Of a stretch of 36,758 nucleotides of DNA, positions 23,526 through 32,064 are shown piece after piece (positions within the stretch are counted from its first letter, which is position 1; each line of letters starts with the position of its first letter). Source of the stretch: Streptomyces gelaticus (GTDB lineage Bacteria; Actinomycetota; Actinomycetes; Streptomycetales; Streptomycetaceae). Location: assembly GCF_014649535.1 (NCBI RefSeq), contig NZ_BMTF01000017.1:29350-66107 (forward strand). The letters are read 5' to 3'. Under the pieces are notes generated by a model. The model had not been told where the DNA came from. It did no database searches and worked only from the letters and a program-made list of their open reading frames with translations. Position numbers and translations under genes: made by a program.

Positions 23526-25073
23526 GTGTTCGATACTCTCTCCGACCGCCTTGCCGCGACTTTCAAGAACCTCAGGGGCAAGGGCCGCTTGTCCGAGGCG
23601 GACATCGACGCCACGGCTCGCGAGATCCGTATCGCCCTGCTCGAAGCCGATGTCGCGCTGCCCGTCGTCCGCGCCTTCATCGCCAACGTCAAGGAGCGGG
23701 CGCGTGGCGCCGAGGTCTCCCAGGCGCTGAACCCGGCCCAGCAGGTCGTCAAGATCGTCAACGAGGAGCTCGTCGGCATCCTCGGCGGCGAGACCCGGCG
23801 GCTGCGGTTCGCCAAGAACCCGCCCACCGTGATCATGCTCGCCGGTCTCCAGGGTGCCGGTAAGACCACCCTCGCCGGAAAGCTCGGCCTCTGGCTCAAG
23901 GGCCAGGGCCACTCCCCGCTGCTCGTGGCCTGTGACCTCCAGCGCCCCAACGCCGTCAACCAGCTCAGTGTCGTCGCCGACCGCGCCGGTGTCGCGGTGT
24001 ACGCGCCCGAGCCGGGCAACGGGGTCGGTGACCCGGTCCAGGTCGCCAAGGACTCGATCGAGCACGCCCGCACCAAGCAGTTCGACGTGGTGATCGTCGA
24101 CACCGCGGGCCGCCTCGGTATCGACCAGGAGCTGATGCAGCAGGCCGCGGACATCCGCGACGCCGTCAGCCCCGACGAGATCCTTTTCGTCGTCGACGCG
24201 ATGATCGGCCAGGACGCGGTCAACACCGCCGAGGCCTTCCGCGACGGCGTCGGTTTCGACGGCGTGGTGCTCTCCAAGCTCGACGGTGACGCCCGCGGTG
24301 GTGCGGCCCTGTCGATCGCCCATGTCACGGGCAAGCAGATCATGTTCGCGTCGAACGGTGAGAAGCTCGACGACTTCGACGCCTTCCACCCCGACCGCAT
24401 GGCCTCCCGCATCCTCGACATGGGTGACCTGCTCACCCTGATCGAGCAGGCGGAGAAGACCTTCAGCCAGGAAGAGGCCGCCAAGATGGCCTCCAAGCTG
24501 GCGTCCAGCAAGGGCAAGGACTTCACGCTCGACGACTTCCTGGCCCAGATGGAGCAGGTCAGGAAGATGGGCTCCATCTCCAAGCTGCTCGGCATGCTGC
24601 CCGGCATGGGGCAGATCAAGGACCAGATCAACAACATCGACGAGCGCGACGTGGACCGCACCGCCGCGATCATCAAGTCGATGACCCCGAAGGAGCGCGC
24701 CGAGCCGACGATCATCAACGGCTCGCGCCGGGCCCGTATCGCCAGGGGTTCCGGCGTCGAGGTCAGCGCGGTGAAGAACCTGGTGGAGCGGTTCTTCGAA
24801 GCCCGCAAGATGATGTCGAAGATGGCCCAGGGCGGCGGCATGCCGGGGATGCCCGGGGTGCCGGGCATGGGCGGTGGCCCCGGTCGGCAGAAGAAGCAGG
24901 TCAAGCAGGCCAAGGGCAAGCGCAAGAGCGGCAACCCGATGAAGCGCAAGGCCGAGGAGCAGGCCGCGGCGGCCCGCCGCGAGCAGGCGGCGCAGGGCGG
25001 TGCGTTCGGTCTGCCGGCGCAGGGCGACAAGAACTTCGAGCTGCCGGACGAGTTCAAGAAGTTCATGGGCTGA
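23526..25073 (+). CDS. ffh: Signal recognition particle protein Ffh (SRP54)
   Basis: 515 aa from GTG 23526. Ffh binds SRP RNA and signal sequences and partners FtsY, whose gene lies 8.5 kb upstream. N domain at 1-95; the GTPase domain begins GLQGAGKTTLAGK at 107-119, with DTAGRLGID near 190 and SKLDGDARGG near 247. The M domain (about 300-450) has MEQVRKMGSISKLLGMLPGM and the RNA-binding block RRARIARGSGVEVSAV. The C-terminal tail is Met/Gly-rich, then Lys-rich (MPGMPGVPGMGGG, KQAKGKRKSG), and ends in PDEFKKFMG. Size and motifs are normal for Streptomyces. Confidence 0.97.
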   Translation: MFDTLSDRLAATFKNLRGKGRLSEADIDATAREIRIALLEADVALPVVRAFIANVKERARGAEVSQALNPAQQVVKIVNEELVGILGGETRRLRFAKNPPTVIMLAGLQGAGKTTLAGKLGLWLKGQGHSPLLVACDLQRPNAVNQLSVVADRAGVAVYAPEPGNGVGDPVQVAKDSIEHARTKQFDVVIVDTAGRLGIDQELMQQAADIRDAVSPDEILFVVDAMIGQDAVNTAEAFRDGVGFDGVVLSKLDGDARGGAALSIAHVTGKQIMFASNGEKLDDFDAFHPDRMASRILDMGDLLTLIEQAEKTFSQEEAAKMASKLASSKGKDFTLDDFLAQMEQVRKMGSISKLLGMLPGMGQIKDQINNIDERDVDRTAAIIKSMTPKERAEPTIINGSRRARIARGSGVEVSAVKNLVERFFEARKMMSKMAQGGGMPGMPGVPGMGGGPGRQKKQVKQAKGKRKSGNPMKRKAEEQAAAARREQAAQGGAFGLPAQGDKNFELPDEFKKFMG

Positions 25074-25115
25074 ACCGGCCCGTGGTCCGGCGGGCCGCGA
25101 CGGCCCGGTGATGTC

Positions 25116-25155
25116 CCGAAGGGGGCGCCCGCTTTCCGGCGGGTGCCCCCTTCGG
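25116..25155 (+). terminator. Strong terminator after ffh
   Basis: CCGAAGGGGGCGCCCGC (25116-25132) pairs with 25139-25155 along 17 positions with a single G-U and a 6-nt loop, 42 bp after the ffh stop. It separates ffh from the ftsH paralogue. Confidence 0.88.
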
Positions 25156-25293
25156 CATGCACTCAGGTGCCGCCATGACTGCCGTATCCCGTACTCCCGG
25201 GGGCCCATCCGGCCGTCCGGCAGACCCTGGGAGGGCTTTGCCTGTATTTATCCGTTACTGTCGCTGACAACGGCTGTCGGCAGAGGAGCGCGC

Positions 25294-27207
25294 GTGACCA
25301 CCCCCGTACCTCCCCGCGACCGGACCGATCAGCCCTGGCGCTCCGAGGGGGCCCCGCCGCCCCCGCCGCCGGGCCGCAAGATGCCGGGAGGCTGGGGCGG
25401 ACTGCTGCTGACCGCGCTGGCCGTCTATCTGATCGCCAATCTGGTGCTCTCCTTCTTCAACGGGGGGAAGGAGCGGACGATCGCCTACACGGAGTTCAGC
25501 AAACAGGTCACCTCGGGCAATGTCTCCAAGATCTACTCCAAGGGCGATGCCATCGAGGGACAGCTCAAGAAGGAGGCGAAGGTCCCGGGGAGCGACGAGA
25601 AGTACACCAAGTTCGTCACCCAGCGGCCGGCCTTCGCGGACGACAACCTCTGGGCCGAACTGGTCAAGGAGAACGTCACGGTCACGGCCGAGCCGGTCGT
25701 CCAGCAGCGCAGCTTCCTCGCCAATCTGCTGATCTCGCTGGCGCCCATGCTGCTCCTCGTCGTGCTCTGGGTGTTCATCGCGCGGCGGATGTCCAGGGGC
25801 ATGGGCGGCGGGATGGGCGGCTTCGGGCGCAAGGCCCCGCCCAAGCCCGTCGAGCTGGAGGGCGCCAAGCGCACCACCTTCAAGGACGTGGCCGGGATCG
25901 ACGAGGTCGAGGGTGAGCTCAACGACGTCGTGGACTTCCTGAAGAACCCGCAGGCGTACCGGACGATGGGCGCCCGGATGCCCGGCGGGGTGCTCCTCGC
26001 GGGACCGCCCGGCACCGGCAAGACCCTGCTGGCCAGGGCCGTCGCCGGTGAGGCCGGAGTGCCGTTCTTCTCGGCGTCGGCCTCCGAGTTCATCGAGATG
26101 ATCGTCGGCGTCGGCGCGAGCCGGGTCCGGGAACTCTTCGCGGAGGCGCGCAAGGTCGCCCCCGCCATCGTCTTCATCGACGAGATCGACACCATCGGCC
26201 GGGCCCGTGGCGGCGGCTCCGGCATGGGCGGCCACGACGAGCGCGAGCAGACACTCAACCAGATCCTCACCGAGATGGACGGCTTCTCCGGTTCGGAGGG
26301 CGTCGTCGTGCTCGCCGCCACCAACCGCGCCGACGTGCTCGACCCCGCGCTCACCCGGCCCGGCCGGTTCGACCGGATCGTCCAGGTCAGCCCGCCGGAC
26401 AGGAGCGGCCGGGAGGCGATCCTGGAGATCCACACCCGGCAGATCCCGCTCGCAGGCGACGTGAACCTGGCCCAGGTGGCCGGTACCACCCCCGGAATGA
26501 CCGGTGCGGAGCTGGCCAACCTGGCCAACGAGGCCGCGCTCCTGGCCGTCAAGCGACGGCAGTCCGAGGTCACCCAGCCCGACTTCTCGGACGCCCTGGA
26601 GAAGGTCCAGCTGGGTGCGGAACGCTCACTGGTCATGTCCGACGAGGAACGCCGCAGGACCGCGTACCACGAGAGCGGCCACGCCCTGCTCGGCATGCTC
26701 CAGCCGGGCGCCGACCCGGTCCGCAAGGTCACCATCGTGCCGCGCGGCCGCGCCCTGGGCGTCACGCTCTCGACACCGGACGCCGACAAGTACGCGTACA
26801 CCGAGGAATATCTGCGCGGCCGGATCATCGGTGCGCTCGGGGGCATGGCCGCCGAGCAGGTCGTCTTCGACATGGTCACCACCGGTGCGGAGAACGACCT
26901 GGAACAGGTCACCAACCTGGCCCGCGGCATGGTCGGCCGCTGGGGCATGAGCCACAAGGTGGGCAGGCTGACGGCGATCCCGGGCGACGCCCAGCAGGCG
27001 TACGGACTGTCGGCGGCCCCCGCCACGCTCGACGCGGTGGACGGCGAGATGCGGCGGATCGTCGACGAGTGCTACGAGGCGGCCTGCGGGCTCCTGCGCG
27101 AGAACCGGGACCGGCTGGACTCGCTGTCCGCCGCGCTCCTGGCGAACGAGACGCTGGACGAGGACGCGGCCTACCGGGCGGCAGGCATCACCCGCCCGGC
27201 CAAGTAG
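25294..27207 (+). CDS. ftsH: FtsH-family membrane AAA+ zinc metalloprotease (paralogue)
   Basis: 637 aa from GTG 25294, with AGAGGAG upstream. FtsH proteases degrade misfolded membrane and some cytosolic proteins. A Pro-rich N-terminus precedes TM1 (GGLLLTALAVYLIANLVLSFF, about 34-54). An extracytoplasmic segment of about 95 residues is followed by TM2 (FLANLLISLAPMLLLVVLWVF). The AAA domain has GPPGTGKT, IVFIDEIDTIGRAR and the second region of homology TNRADVLDPALTRPGRFDR. The protease domain has the zinc motif HESGH and GAENDLEQVTNLAR, whose Asp is the third ligand. It is complete. Streptomyces carries another, longer ftsH near folE, so this is probably the second copy, transcribed alone after ffh. 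Confidence 0.92.
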   Translation: MTTPVPPRDRTDQPWRSEGAPPPPPPGRKMPGGWGGLLLTALAVYLIANLVLSFFNGGKERTIAYTEFSKQVTSGNVSKIYSKGDAIEGQLKKEAKVPGSDEKYTKFVTQRPAFADDNLWAELVKENVTVTAEPVVQQRSFLANLLISLAPMLLLVVLWVFIARRMSRGMGGGMGGFGRKAPPKPVELEGAKRTTFKDVAGIDEVEGELNDVVDFLKNPQAYRTMGARMPGGVLLAGPPGTGKTLLARAVAGEAGVPFFSASASEFIEMIVGVGASRVRELFAEARKVAPAIVFIDEIDTIGRARGGGSGMGGHDEREQTLNQILTEMDGFSGSEGVVVLAATNRADVLDPALTRPGRFDRIVQVSPPDRSGREAILEIHTRQIPLAGDVNLAQVAGTTPGMTGAELANLANEAALLAVKRRQSEVTQPDFSDALEKVQLGAERSLVMSDEERRRTAYHESGHALLGMLQPGADPVRKVTIVPRGRALGVTLSTPDADKYAYTEEYLRGRIIGALGGMAAEQVVFDMVTTGAENDLEQVTNLARGMVGRWGMSHKVGRLTAIPGDAQQAYGLSAAPATLDAVDGEMRRIVDECYEAACGLLRENRDRLDSLSAALLANETLDEDAAYRAAGITRPAK

Positions 27208-27223
27208 CGGACGCCACGGTCGC

Positions 27224-28084
27224 TCAGGTGGTGCACACGAGATAGCGGAAGACGTTCGGCATCCAGATCGTGCCGTCCCCGCGCCGGTGCGGATGAAGGG
27301 CCTGTGCGACCTCCTTCTCCACCTGGGCCCGGTCCGTCGCCCGTACCGCCGCGTCGAAGAGCCGGGTGGAGAGCAGCCCGCGCACCGCGCTGTCCGTGTC
27401 CGCGTACCCGAACGGGCACGCCACCCGGCCCGAGCCGTTGGGATTCAGACCGGCCCGGAACGCCAGCTCCTCCAGATCGTCCCGGCCCGACGTCCGCCAG
27501 CCGCCGGTGCGCGGGGCCCGGTCACGGTCGGACAGCCGCTCCGCCACCCGCAGCACGGGCGCCGTCGCACAGCGCTCCGGCGGACCCCAGCCGGTGAGCA
27601 CCACGGTGCTGCCCCGCGCGGCCAGCGGCAGCGCGGACCGCAGCGCGGCCACCAGCCCCTCGCCGTCGTCGAAGGAGCAGCCGATCGGGGTGAACGCGGT
27701 GATCAGGTCGTACGGCGTTCCGTCGGCCGGCCGGGCCGCGGACGGATCACCCGTCAGCAGCCTCGGGTGCCCGGCCGGGCGTCCGGCGTCGCTCCCGGGC
27801 TCGGGCAGCAGCCGGGTCCGGGCGAGCGCCAGCCGTTCGAGGTCGGTGTCCACCCCGGTGACGCGCGCCCCACGGGCGGCCGCGATCAGCAGCGCGAGAC
27901 CGGAGCCGCAGCCGAGGGAGAGCAGCCGGGTGCCGGCTCCCACTTCGAGCCGGTCGTACACCGCCTCGTACAGCGGTGTCAGCATCCGCTCCTGGATCTC
28001 GGCCCAGTCCGGGGCACGGTTCCCGGGGGCCGTTCGGGTGGACGTCTCCGCGTGGCTCTGGTGCCGGACGAGCGTTGGTGTCAT
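27224..28084 (-). CDS. SAM-dependent class I methyltransferase
   Basis: 286 aa from ATG 28084. SAM-binding motif I is LLSLGCGSGLALLIAAARGA at about 53-72, followed by VTGVDTDLERLALAR (acidic loop) and PYDLITAFTPIGCSFDDGEG. The fold is the standard class I methyltransferase. The N-terminal WAEIQERMLTPLYEAVYDRL is typical of Streptomyces proteins annotated simply as methyltransferase; substrate unknown. The C-terminal block, with HPHRRGDGTIWMPNVFRYLV, is shared with that group. It converges on the ftsH paralogue with 16 bp between stops and is divergent from proS with 238 bp between starts. Confidence 0.85.
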   Translation of the reverse strand: MTPTLVRHQSHAETSTRTAPGNRAPDWAEIQERMLTPLYEAVYDRLEVGAGTRLLSLGCGSGLALLIAAARGARVTGVDTDLERLALARTRLLPEPGSDAGRPAGHPRLLTGDPSAARPADGTPYDLITAFTPIGCSFDDGEGLVAALRSALPLAARGSTVVLTGWGPPERCATAPVLRVAERLSDRDRAPRTGGWRTSGRDDLEELAFRAGLNPNGSGRVACPFGYADTDSAVRGLLSTRLFDAAVRATDRAQVEKEVAQALHPHRRGDGTIWMPNVFRYLVCTT

Positions 28085-28322
28085 GGAAAGCGCCCCAATC
28101 CGCCGAGAGGTCGGCCGTGTCCGATCGGTAGTGCCCGAGTGCTTGCTTCCCCCGTGTACTGCGCCCGCTTCCCCCGTGTGTCAGAGAACTGCGCATCCGC
28201 TGCCGCGTCCAGGGGGCCGATGGCAACGGATGCGTGCCGCGGTGGTGCGTCCGTGGGGCGGGCCCCCGGCACCGGGGCCCGTCGCCCCGTGCGATGGGCG
28301 GTGTCGCCGTACGATGCGCGCC
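28085..28322. promoter_or_regulatory. Divergent promoter region, methyltransferase / proS
   Basis: 238 bp. TTCCCCCGTGTACTGCGCCCG and CTTCCCCCGTGTGTC (from 28147 and 28170) form an imperfect direct repeat of GCTTCCCCCGTGT. A GC hairpin GGGCCCCCGGCACCGGGGCCC (near 28260-28282) precedes proS and could fold in its leader. No T-box features were found. Confidence 0.35.
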
Positions 28323-29738
28323 ATGGCAAAGGCACCCGTTCTCACGCCCCAGGCCGAGGACTTTCCCCGCTGGTACCAGGATCTGATCAACAAGGCCGAA
28401 CTCGCGGACAACGGCCCGGTGCGCGGCACCATGGTCATCCGGCCGTACGGATACAGCCTGTGGGAGCGGATGCAGCAGGAGATGGATGCCCGGATCAAAG
28501 GGGCGGGCGCCCGCAACGCCTACTTCCCGCTCTTCATCCCCCAGTCTTACCTGACACGCGAGGCCGAGCACGTCGAGGGATTCGCACCGGAGCTCGCGAT
28601 GGTCACCCACGGCGGCGGGAAAGAGCTCGAAGAGCCCGTGGTGGTGCGGCCGACCTCCGAAACGATCATCAACGAATACTTCTCGAAGTGGGTGCAGAGC
28701 TACCGGGATCTGCCGCTCCTGATCAACCAGTGGGCGAACGTCGTGCGCTGGGAGATGCGACCGCGGGTCTTTCTCCGTACGACGGAATTCCTCTGGCAGG
28801 AGGGCCACACCGCCCATGCCACCGACGAGGAGGCCCGGGACTTCGCCGCGTACATCCACCGCGAGGTGTACGCGGACTTCATGGTCAATGTGCTGGGCAT
28901 CGACGTGGTCCTCGGCCGCAAGACCCCGGCGGAGCGGTTCGCCGGGGCCGTCAACACCCTCACGCTCGAAGCGATGATGCGGGACGGCAAGGCCCTGCAG
29001 ATGGGTACGAGCCACGAACTCGGCACCAACTTCGCCAGGGCCTTCCACACCAGCTACCTCTCCAGACAGGGCAGGCAGGAGCTGGTCCGGCAGACCTCGT
29101 GGGGCTCCTCGACCCGGATGGTCGGCGGGCTGATCATGGCCCACGGCGACGACCACGGGCTCCGGGTGCCGCCGCGGCTCGCACCCGTCCAGGCGGTCGT
29201 CCTCGCGGTCAAGGAGGACGAGGCCGTGCTGGGCGCGGTCCGGTCCGTCGCGGAGCGGCTGCGCGCGGCGGGGATCAGGACCGAGGTCGACGACCGCACG
29301 GACACCCCGTTCGGCCGCCGGGCGGTCGACTGGGAGCTGAAGGGCGTGCCGGTGCGGATCGAGATCGGTCCGCGCGATCTGGCGGACGGCACCGCGATGC
29401 TGGCCCGGCGCATTCCGGGCGGGAAGGAACCGGTCCCGGCCGAGGCCCTGCCCGCGCTGCTCCCGGCGGTTCTGGAGGAGGACCAGGCGGCGCTGCTGCG
29501 GGAGTCCCGGAGCCGGCGTGAGTCGGCCACCAGCGAGGCCGCGACCGTGGAAGAGGCCGTGGAGGCGGCGGCCGCGGGCGGCTGGGCCCGGATCGCCTGG
29601 TCGGCTCTCGGCCCGGCGGGGGAGGCCCGGCTCGCGGAACACGGGGTGTCCGTACGGTGCCTGGTCGCCGCGGACGGGTCGGTGCCCGACTCCGACGACG
29701 CGCCCGGTACTGTCGCCCTGGTGGCACGCGCCTATTGA
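28323..29738 (+). CDS. proS: Prolyl-tRNA synthetase, short eukaryote/archaea-type (type 3)
   Basis: 471 aa from ATG 28323. It charges tRNA-Pro with proline. Class II motif 2 is RVFLRTTEFLWQEGHTAH and motif 3 is GLIMAHGDDHGLRVPPRLAP. The core PRGTMVIRPYG-like GPVRGTMVIRPYGYSLWERM and VRPTSETIINEYFSKW belong to the eukaryote/archaea-type ProRS. There is no INS editing domain between motifs 2 and 3, which makes bacterial-type enzymes about 570 aa. The protein ends in a C-terminal Tyr (VARAY), a hallmark of this subclass, but the last domain has only one Cys, so the structural zinc is lost. A standard proS probably exists elsewhere. The gene appears monocistronic. Confidence 0.92.
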   Translation: MAKAPVLTPQAEDFPRWYQDLINKAELADNGPVRGTMVIRPYGYSLWERMQQEMDARIKGAGARNAYFPLFIPQSYLTREAEHVEGFAPELAMVTHGGGKELEEPVVVRPTSETIINEYFSKWVQSYRDLPLLINQWANVVRWEMRPRVFLRTTEFLWQEGHTAHATDEEARDFAAYIHREVYADFMVNVLGIDVVLGRKTPAERFAGAVNTLTLEAMMRDGKALQMGTSHELGTNFARAFHTSYLSRQGRQELVRQTSWGSSTRMVGGLIMAHGDDHGLRVPPRLAPVQAVVLAVKEDEAVLGAVRSVAERLRAAGIRTEVDDRTDTPFGRRAVDWELKGVPVRIEIGPRDLADGTAMLARRIPGGKEPVPAEALPALLPAVLEEDQAALLRESRSRRESATSEAATVEEAVEAAAAGGWARIAWSALGPAGEARLAEHGVSVRCLVAADGSVPDSDDAPGTVALVARAY

Positions 29739-29763
29739 CGCCCCACCCACCGCACGGGGCGTC
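29737..29763 (+). terminator. Hairpin overlapping the proS stop
   Basis: GACGCCCC (29737-29744) and GGGGCGTC (29756-29763) form an 8-bp perfect stem with an 11-nt loop, starting within the TGA. No T-run follows, so it is a moderate terminator candidate. Confidence 0.5.
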
Positions 29764-29966
29764 CGGCGCCCCGGCGTACGGTGGCTGCCTACGCGCCCGG
29801 CGTACACGTCGCTACGTACCACCTTGTTGTGAGCTGCGAGGCTTCTCCGCAGTTCTGCGCACCCGCCCTCGTCGGGATGCATCGAAGGGCAACTGACTGG
29901 TACGTGCAAATTATTTGGGATGGCCCGGAATCGGAACACCGGGGCACCCGCGCTCGTTGTCACGAC

Positions 29967-30560
29967 GTGAGCACGACACCACCTGTACTTGCCGCAGAGC
30001 TGGCGCAGGCGTGGGCCGACATTCAGCGGTACCACCCCGAGCTGCCGGATCTTGCCGCGCCCGAGTCCCTGATCGGAGAGTCCTCGTCCGCCTGCGGCGC
30101 CGAGCTCTCCTTCGAGCGACTGCTGCACGAGGCAGTCCACGGAATCGCCGCCGCGCGAGGCGTCCGCGACACTTCGCGCGCCGGCCGCTACCACAACCGC
30201 AGATTCCTCGCGATCGCCGAGGAGCTGGGCCTCGACCACGCCGAGGAGCCCCACCCCAGCAGCGGTTTCTCGCTGGTCACCCTCAACCCCGAGGCCAAGC
30301 GCCGGTACCGCCCGACGATCGAGCGGCTGCAGCGCGCCCTCAAGGCGCACACGGTCGCCACCGCCGCCGACACCAAGCGCTCCTTCCGCGGGCCGGCCGC
30401 CCGGCACGGCTCCTCCGGTGGGGGCGTCCGCGTCAAGGCCGTCTGCGACTGCGGGCGCAATGTGCGGGTCGTCCCGTCGGTCCTGGCGCAGGCGCCGATC
30501 GTCTGCGGAGGCTGCGGAAAGCCCTTCCGGATCCCGGAAGCCGCGGTCGCGGTCGGGTGA
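29967..30560 (+). CDS. SprT-like zinc-metalloprotease-type protein with C-terminal zinc ribbon
   Basis: 197 aa from GTG 29967; the frame is open back to 29781, but homology-like sequence starts at MSTTPPVLAAELAQAW. A SprT-type HExxH motif is present as LLHEAVHGIAAARG (about 52-65), followed by GRYHNRRFLAIAEELGL, where the third ligand is expected. The C-terminal ribbon is CDCGRNVRVVPSVL and CGGCGKPF, four cysteines in two pairs. The family fold resembles SprT/Spartan, but the bacterial role is unknown. No ribosome site precedes the GTG. It lies upstream of the rpsP operon and may have its own AT-rich promoter at 29900-29920 (GCAAATTATTTGGG). Confidence 0.82.
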   Translation: MSTTPPVLAAELAQAWADIQRYHPELPDLAAPESLIGESSSACGAELSFERLLHEAVHGIAAARGVRDTSRAGRYHNRRFLAIAEELGLDHAEEPHPSSGFSLVTLNPEAKRRYRPTIERLQRALKAHTVATAADTKRSFRGPAARHGSSGGGVRVKAVCDCGRNVRVVPSVLAQAPIVCGGCGKPFRIPEAAVAVG

Positions 30561-30717
30561 CCCGACACGGTGTGGCACAATGGCTAGCTGTACTCGACAG
30601 TCGCACAGGACCCCTCTCTCCTCCGGCTGACGCGTCCATCGGGCACCCGAGTACCGCAACCCCACGTGGCATCTTCGTTGTGCCCAACCACGTCATAGAC
30701 CAGGAGACACCACTCCC
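30561..30717 (+). promoter_or_regulatory. rpsP operon promoter/leader region
   Basis: 157 bp upstream of rpsP. CACAAT at 30575-30580 (in GTGTGGCACAATGGCTAGC) resembles a -10 element for the principal sigma factor. The leader of about 130 nt could carry autoregulation by ribosomal proteins, but no clear mimic structure was recognised. Confidence 0.4.
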
Positions 30718-31161
30718 GTGGCAGTCAAGATCAAGCTGAAGCGTCTGGGCAAGATCCGTTCGCCTCACTACCGCATCGTCGTCGCCGACTCCCGTACCCG
30801 CCGTGACGGCCGGGCCATCGAGGAGATCGGCCTGTACCACCCGGTGCAGAACCCCTCGCGCATCGAGGTCAACTCGGAGCGTGCGCAGTACTGGCTGTCC
30901 GTCGGCGCCCAGCCGACCGAGCCGGTTCTCGCGATCCTGAAGCTCACCGGTGACTGGCAGGCCCACAAGGGTCTCCCGGCCCCCGCGCCGCTGCTGCAGC
31001 CGGAGCCCAAGGCTGACAAGCGCGCCCTGTTCGAGGCTCTGACCAAGGACGGTGGCGACGAGTCCAAGGGCGAGGCCATCACGCAGAAGGCGAAGAAGTC
31101 CGACAAGAAGGCGGACGAGGCTGCTGACGCGGCTGCGTCCGCCGAGTCGACCGAGGCCTGA
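30718..31161 (+). CDS. rpsP: 30S ribosomal protein S16
   Basis: 147 aa from GTG 30718. S16 is an early-binding 30S protein. The core MAVKIKLKRLGKIRSPHYRI, VADSRTRRDGRAIEEIGLYHP and AQYWLSVGAQPTEPV is intact in residues 1-80. Actinobacterial S16 carries a C-terminal extension; here about 55 residues rich in Lys, Ala, Asp and Glu (KKSDKKADEAADAAASAEST). It is the first gene of the S16-KhpA-RimM-TrmD operon and lies 2 bp before the KH gene. Confidence 0.97.
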   Translation: MAVKIKLKRLGKIRSPHYRIVVADSRTRRDGRAIEEIGLYHPVQNPSRIEVNSERAQYWLSVGAQPTEPVLAILKLTGDWQAHKGLPAPAPLLQPEPKADKRALFEALTKDGGDESKGEAITQKAKKSDKKADEAADAAASAESTEA

Positions 31162-31163
31162 GC

Positions 31164-31403
31164 ATGCTCGAGGAGGCTCTCGAGCACCTCGTGAAGGGCA
31201 TCGTCGACAACCCTGACGATGTGCAGGTCGCCTCGCGCAACCTGCGCCGTGGTCGCGTGCTGGAGGTCCGGGTCCACCCCGACGACCTCGGCAAGGTGAT
31301 CGGCCGCAACGGCCGCACCGCTCGCGCACTGCGTACCGTCGTGGGCGCCATCGGCGGCCGTGGCATCCGCGTCGACCTCGTCGATGTGGATCAGGTTCGC
31401 TGA
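31164..31403 (+). CDS. khpA: KH-domain RNA-binding protein KhpA
   Basis: 79 aa from ATG 31164. KhpA is a one-domain KH RNA-binding protein that partners KhpB/Jag in Gram-positive bacteria and is linked to cell-division and small-RNA functions. The GxxG loop is VIGRNGRTA, within DLGKVIGRNGRTARALRTVV. It starts 2 bp after rpsP, so the genes are coupled. It is the typical S16-KH-RimM-TrmD order. Confidence 0.95.
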   Translation: MLEEALEHLVKGIVDNPDDVQVASRNLRRGRVLEVRVHPDDLGKVIGRNGRTARALRTVVGAIGGRGIRVDLVDVDQVR

Positions 31404-31482
31404 CAGAGTTGAACACCGGCACGGGCCGGGGAGGGCCATGCGCCCGCCCCGGCCCGTCGTCGTACGACAGGAGAGACACAAG

Positions 31483-32064
31483 GTGCAGTTGGTAGTCGCG
31501 CGGATCGGCCGTGCCCATGGCATCAAGGGCGAGGTCACCGTCGAGGTCCGTACGGACGAGCCGGAACTGCGGCTCGGGCCCGGGGCCGTGCTCGCCACCG
31601 AACCGGCCGGCGCCGGACCGCTGACGATCGAGACCGGCCGGGTGCACAGCGGACGGCTGCTGCTGCGCTTCGAGGGCGTCCGCGACCGTACGGCTGCCGA
31701 GGCCCTGCGCAACACGCTCCTGATCGCCGAGGTCGATCCCGCGGAACTCCCCGAGGACCCCGAGGAGTTCTACGACCACCAGCTGATGGACCTCGACGTG
31801 GTACTCGCCGACGGCACCGAGATCGGCCGGATCACCGAGATCACGCACCTGCCGTCCCAGGACCTCTTCATCGTCGAGCGGCCGGACGGCAGCGAGGTGA
31901 TGATCCCCTTCGTCGAGGAGATCGTCACCGAGATCGATCTGGCGGAGCAGCGCGCGGTGGTCACCCCGCCGCCCGGCCTGATCGACGCGAGCCAGGCCGT
32001 GATCGCCTCCGCGCGGGACGAAGAGGGCGACGACGGGGCTCCGGCGGCCGGGAAGGACGCCTGA
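31483..32064 (+). CDS. rimM: Ribosome maturation factor RimM
   Basis: 193 aa from GTG 31483, preceded by AGGAGAG. RimM binds S19 and helps assemble the head of the 30S subunit. The N-terminal domain begins QLVVARIGRAHGIKGEVTVEV. The PRC-barrel-type C-terminal domain has EFYDHQLMDLDVVLADG and QDLFIVERPDGSEVMIPFVEEIV. Length is normal apart from an acidic tail (DEEGDDGAPAAGKD). The stop overlaps the trmD start by one base (TGATG), implying translational coupling. Confidence 0.95.
   Translation: MQLVVARIGRAHGIKGEVTVEVRTDEPELRLGPGAVLATEPAGAGPLTIETGRVHSGRLLLRFEGVRDRTAAEALRNTLLIAEVDPAELPEDPEEFYDHQLMDLDVVLADGTEIGRITEITHLPSQDLFIVERPDGSEVMIPFVEEIVTEIDLAEQRAVVTPPPGLIDASQAVIASARDEEGDDGAPAAGKDA

Noticed and set aside
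28085..28322. T-box riboswitch upstream of proS
   Set aside because: No T-box core (GGTGG-AACCGCG type antiterminator) and no specifier-loop structure were found; the GGTGGTGCGTCC stretch is only a partial look-alike.
30433..31848. Long - strand frame opposite rpsP, khpA and rimM
   Set aside because: Shadow frame of three highly conserved ribosome-related genes; no ribosome site and no recognisable product.
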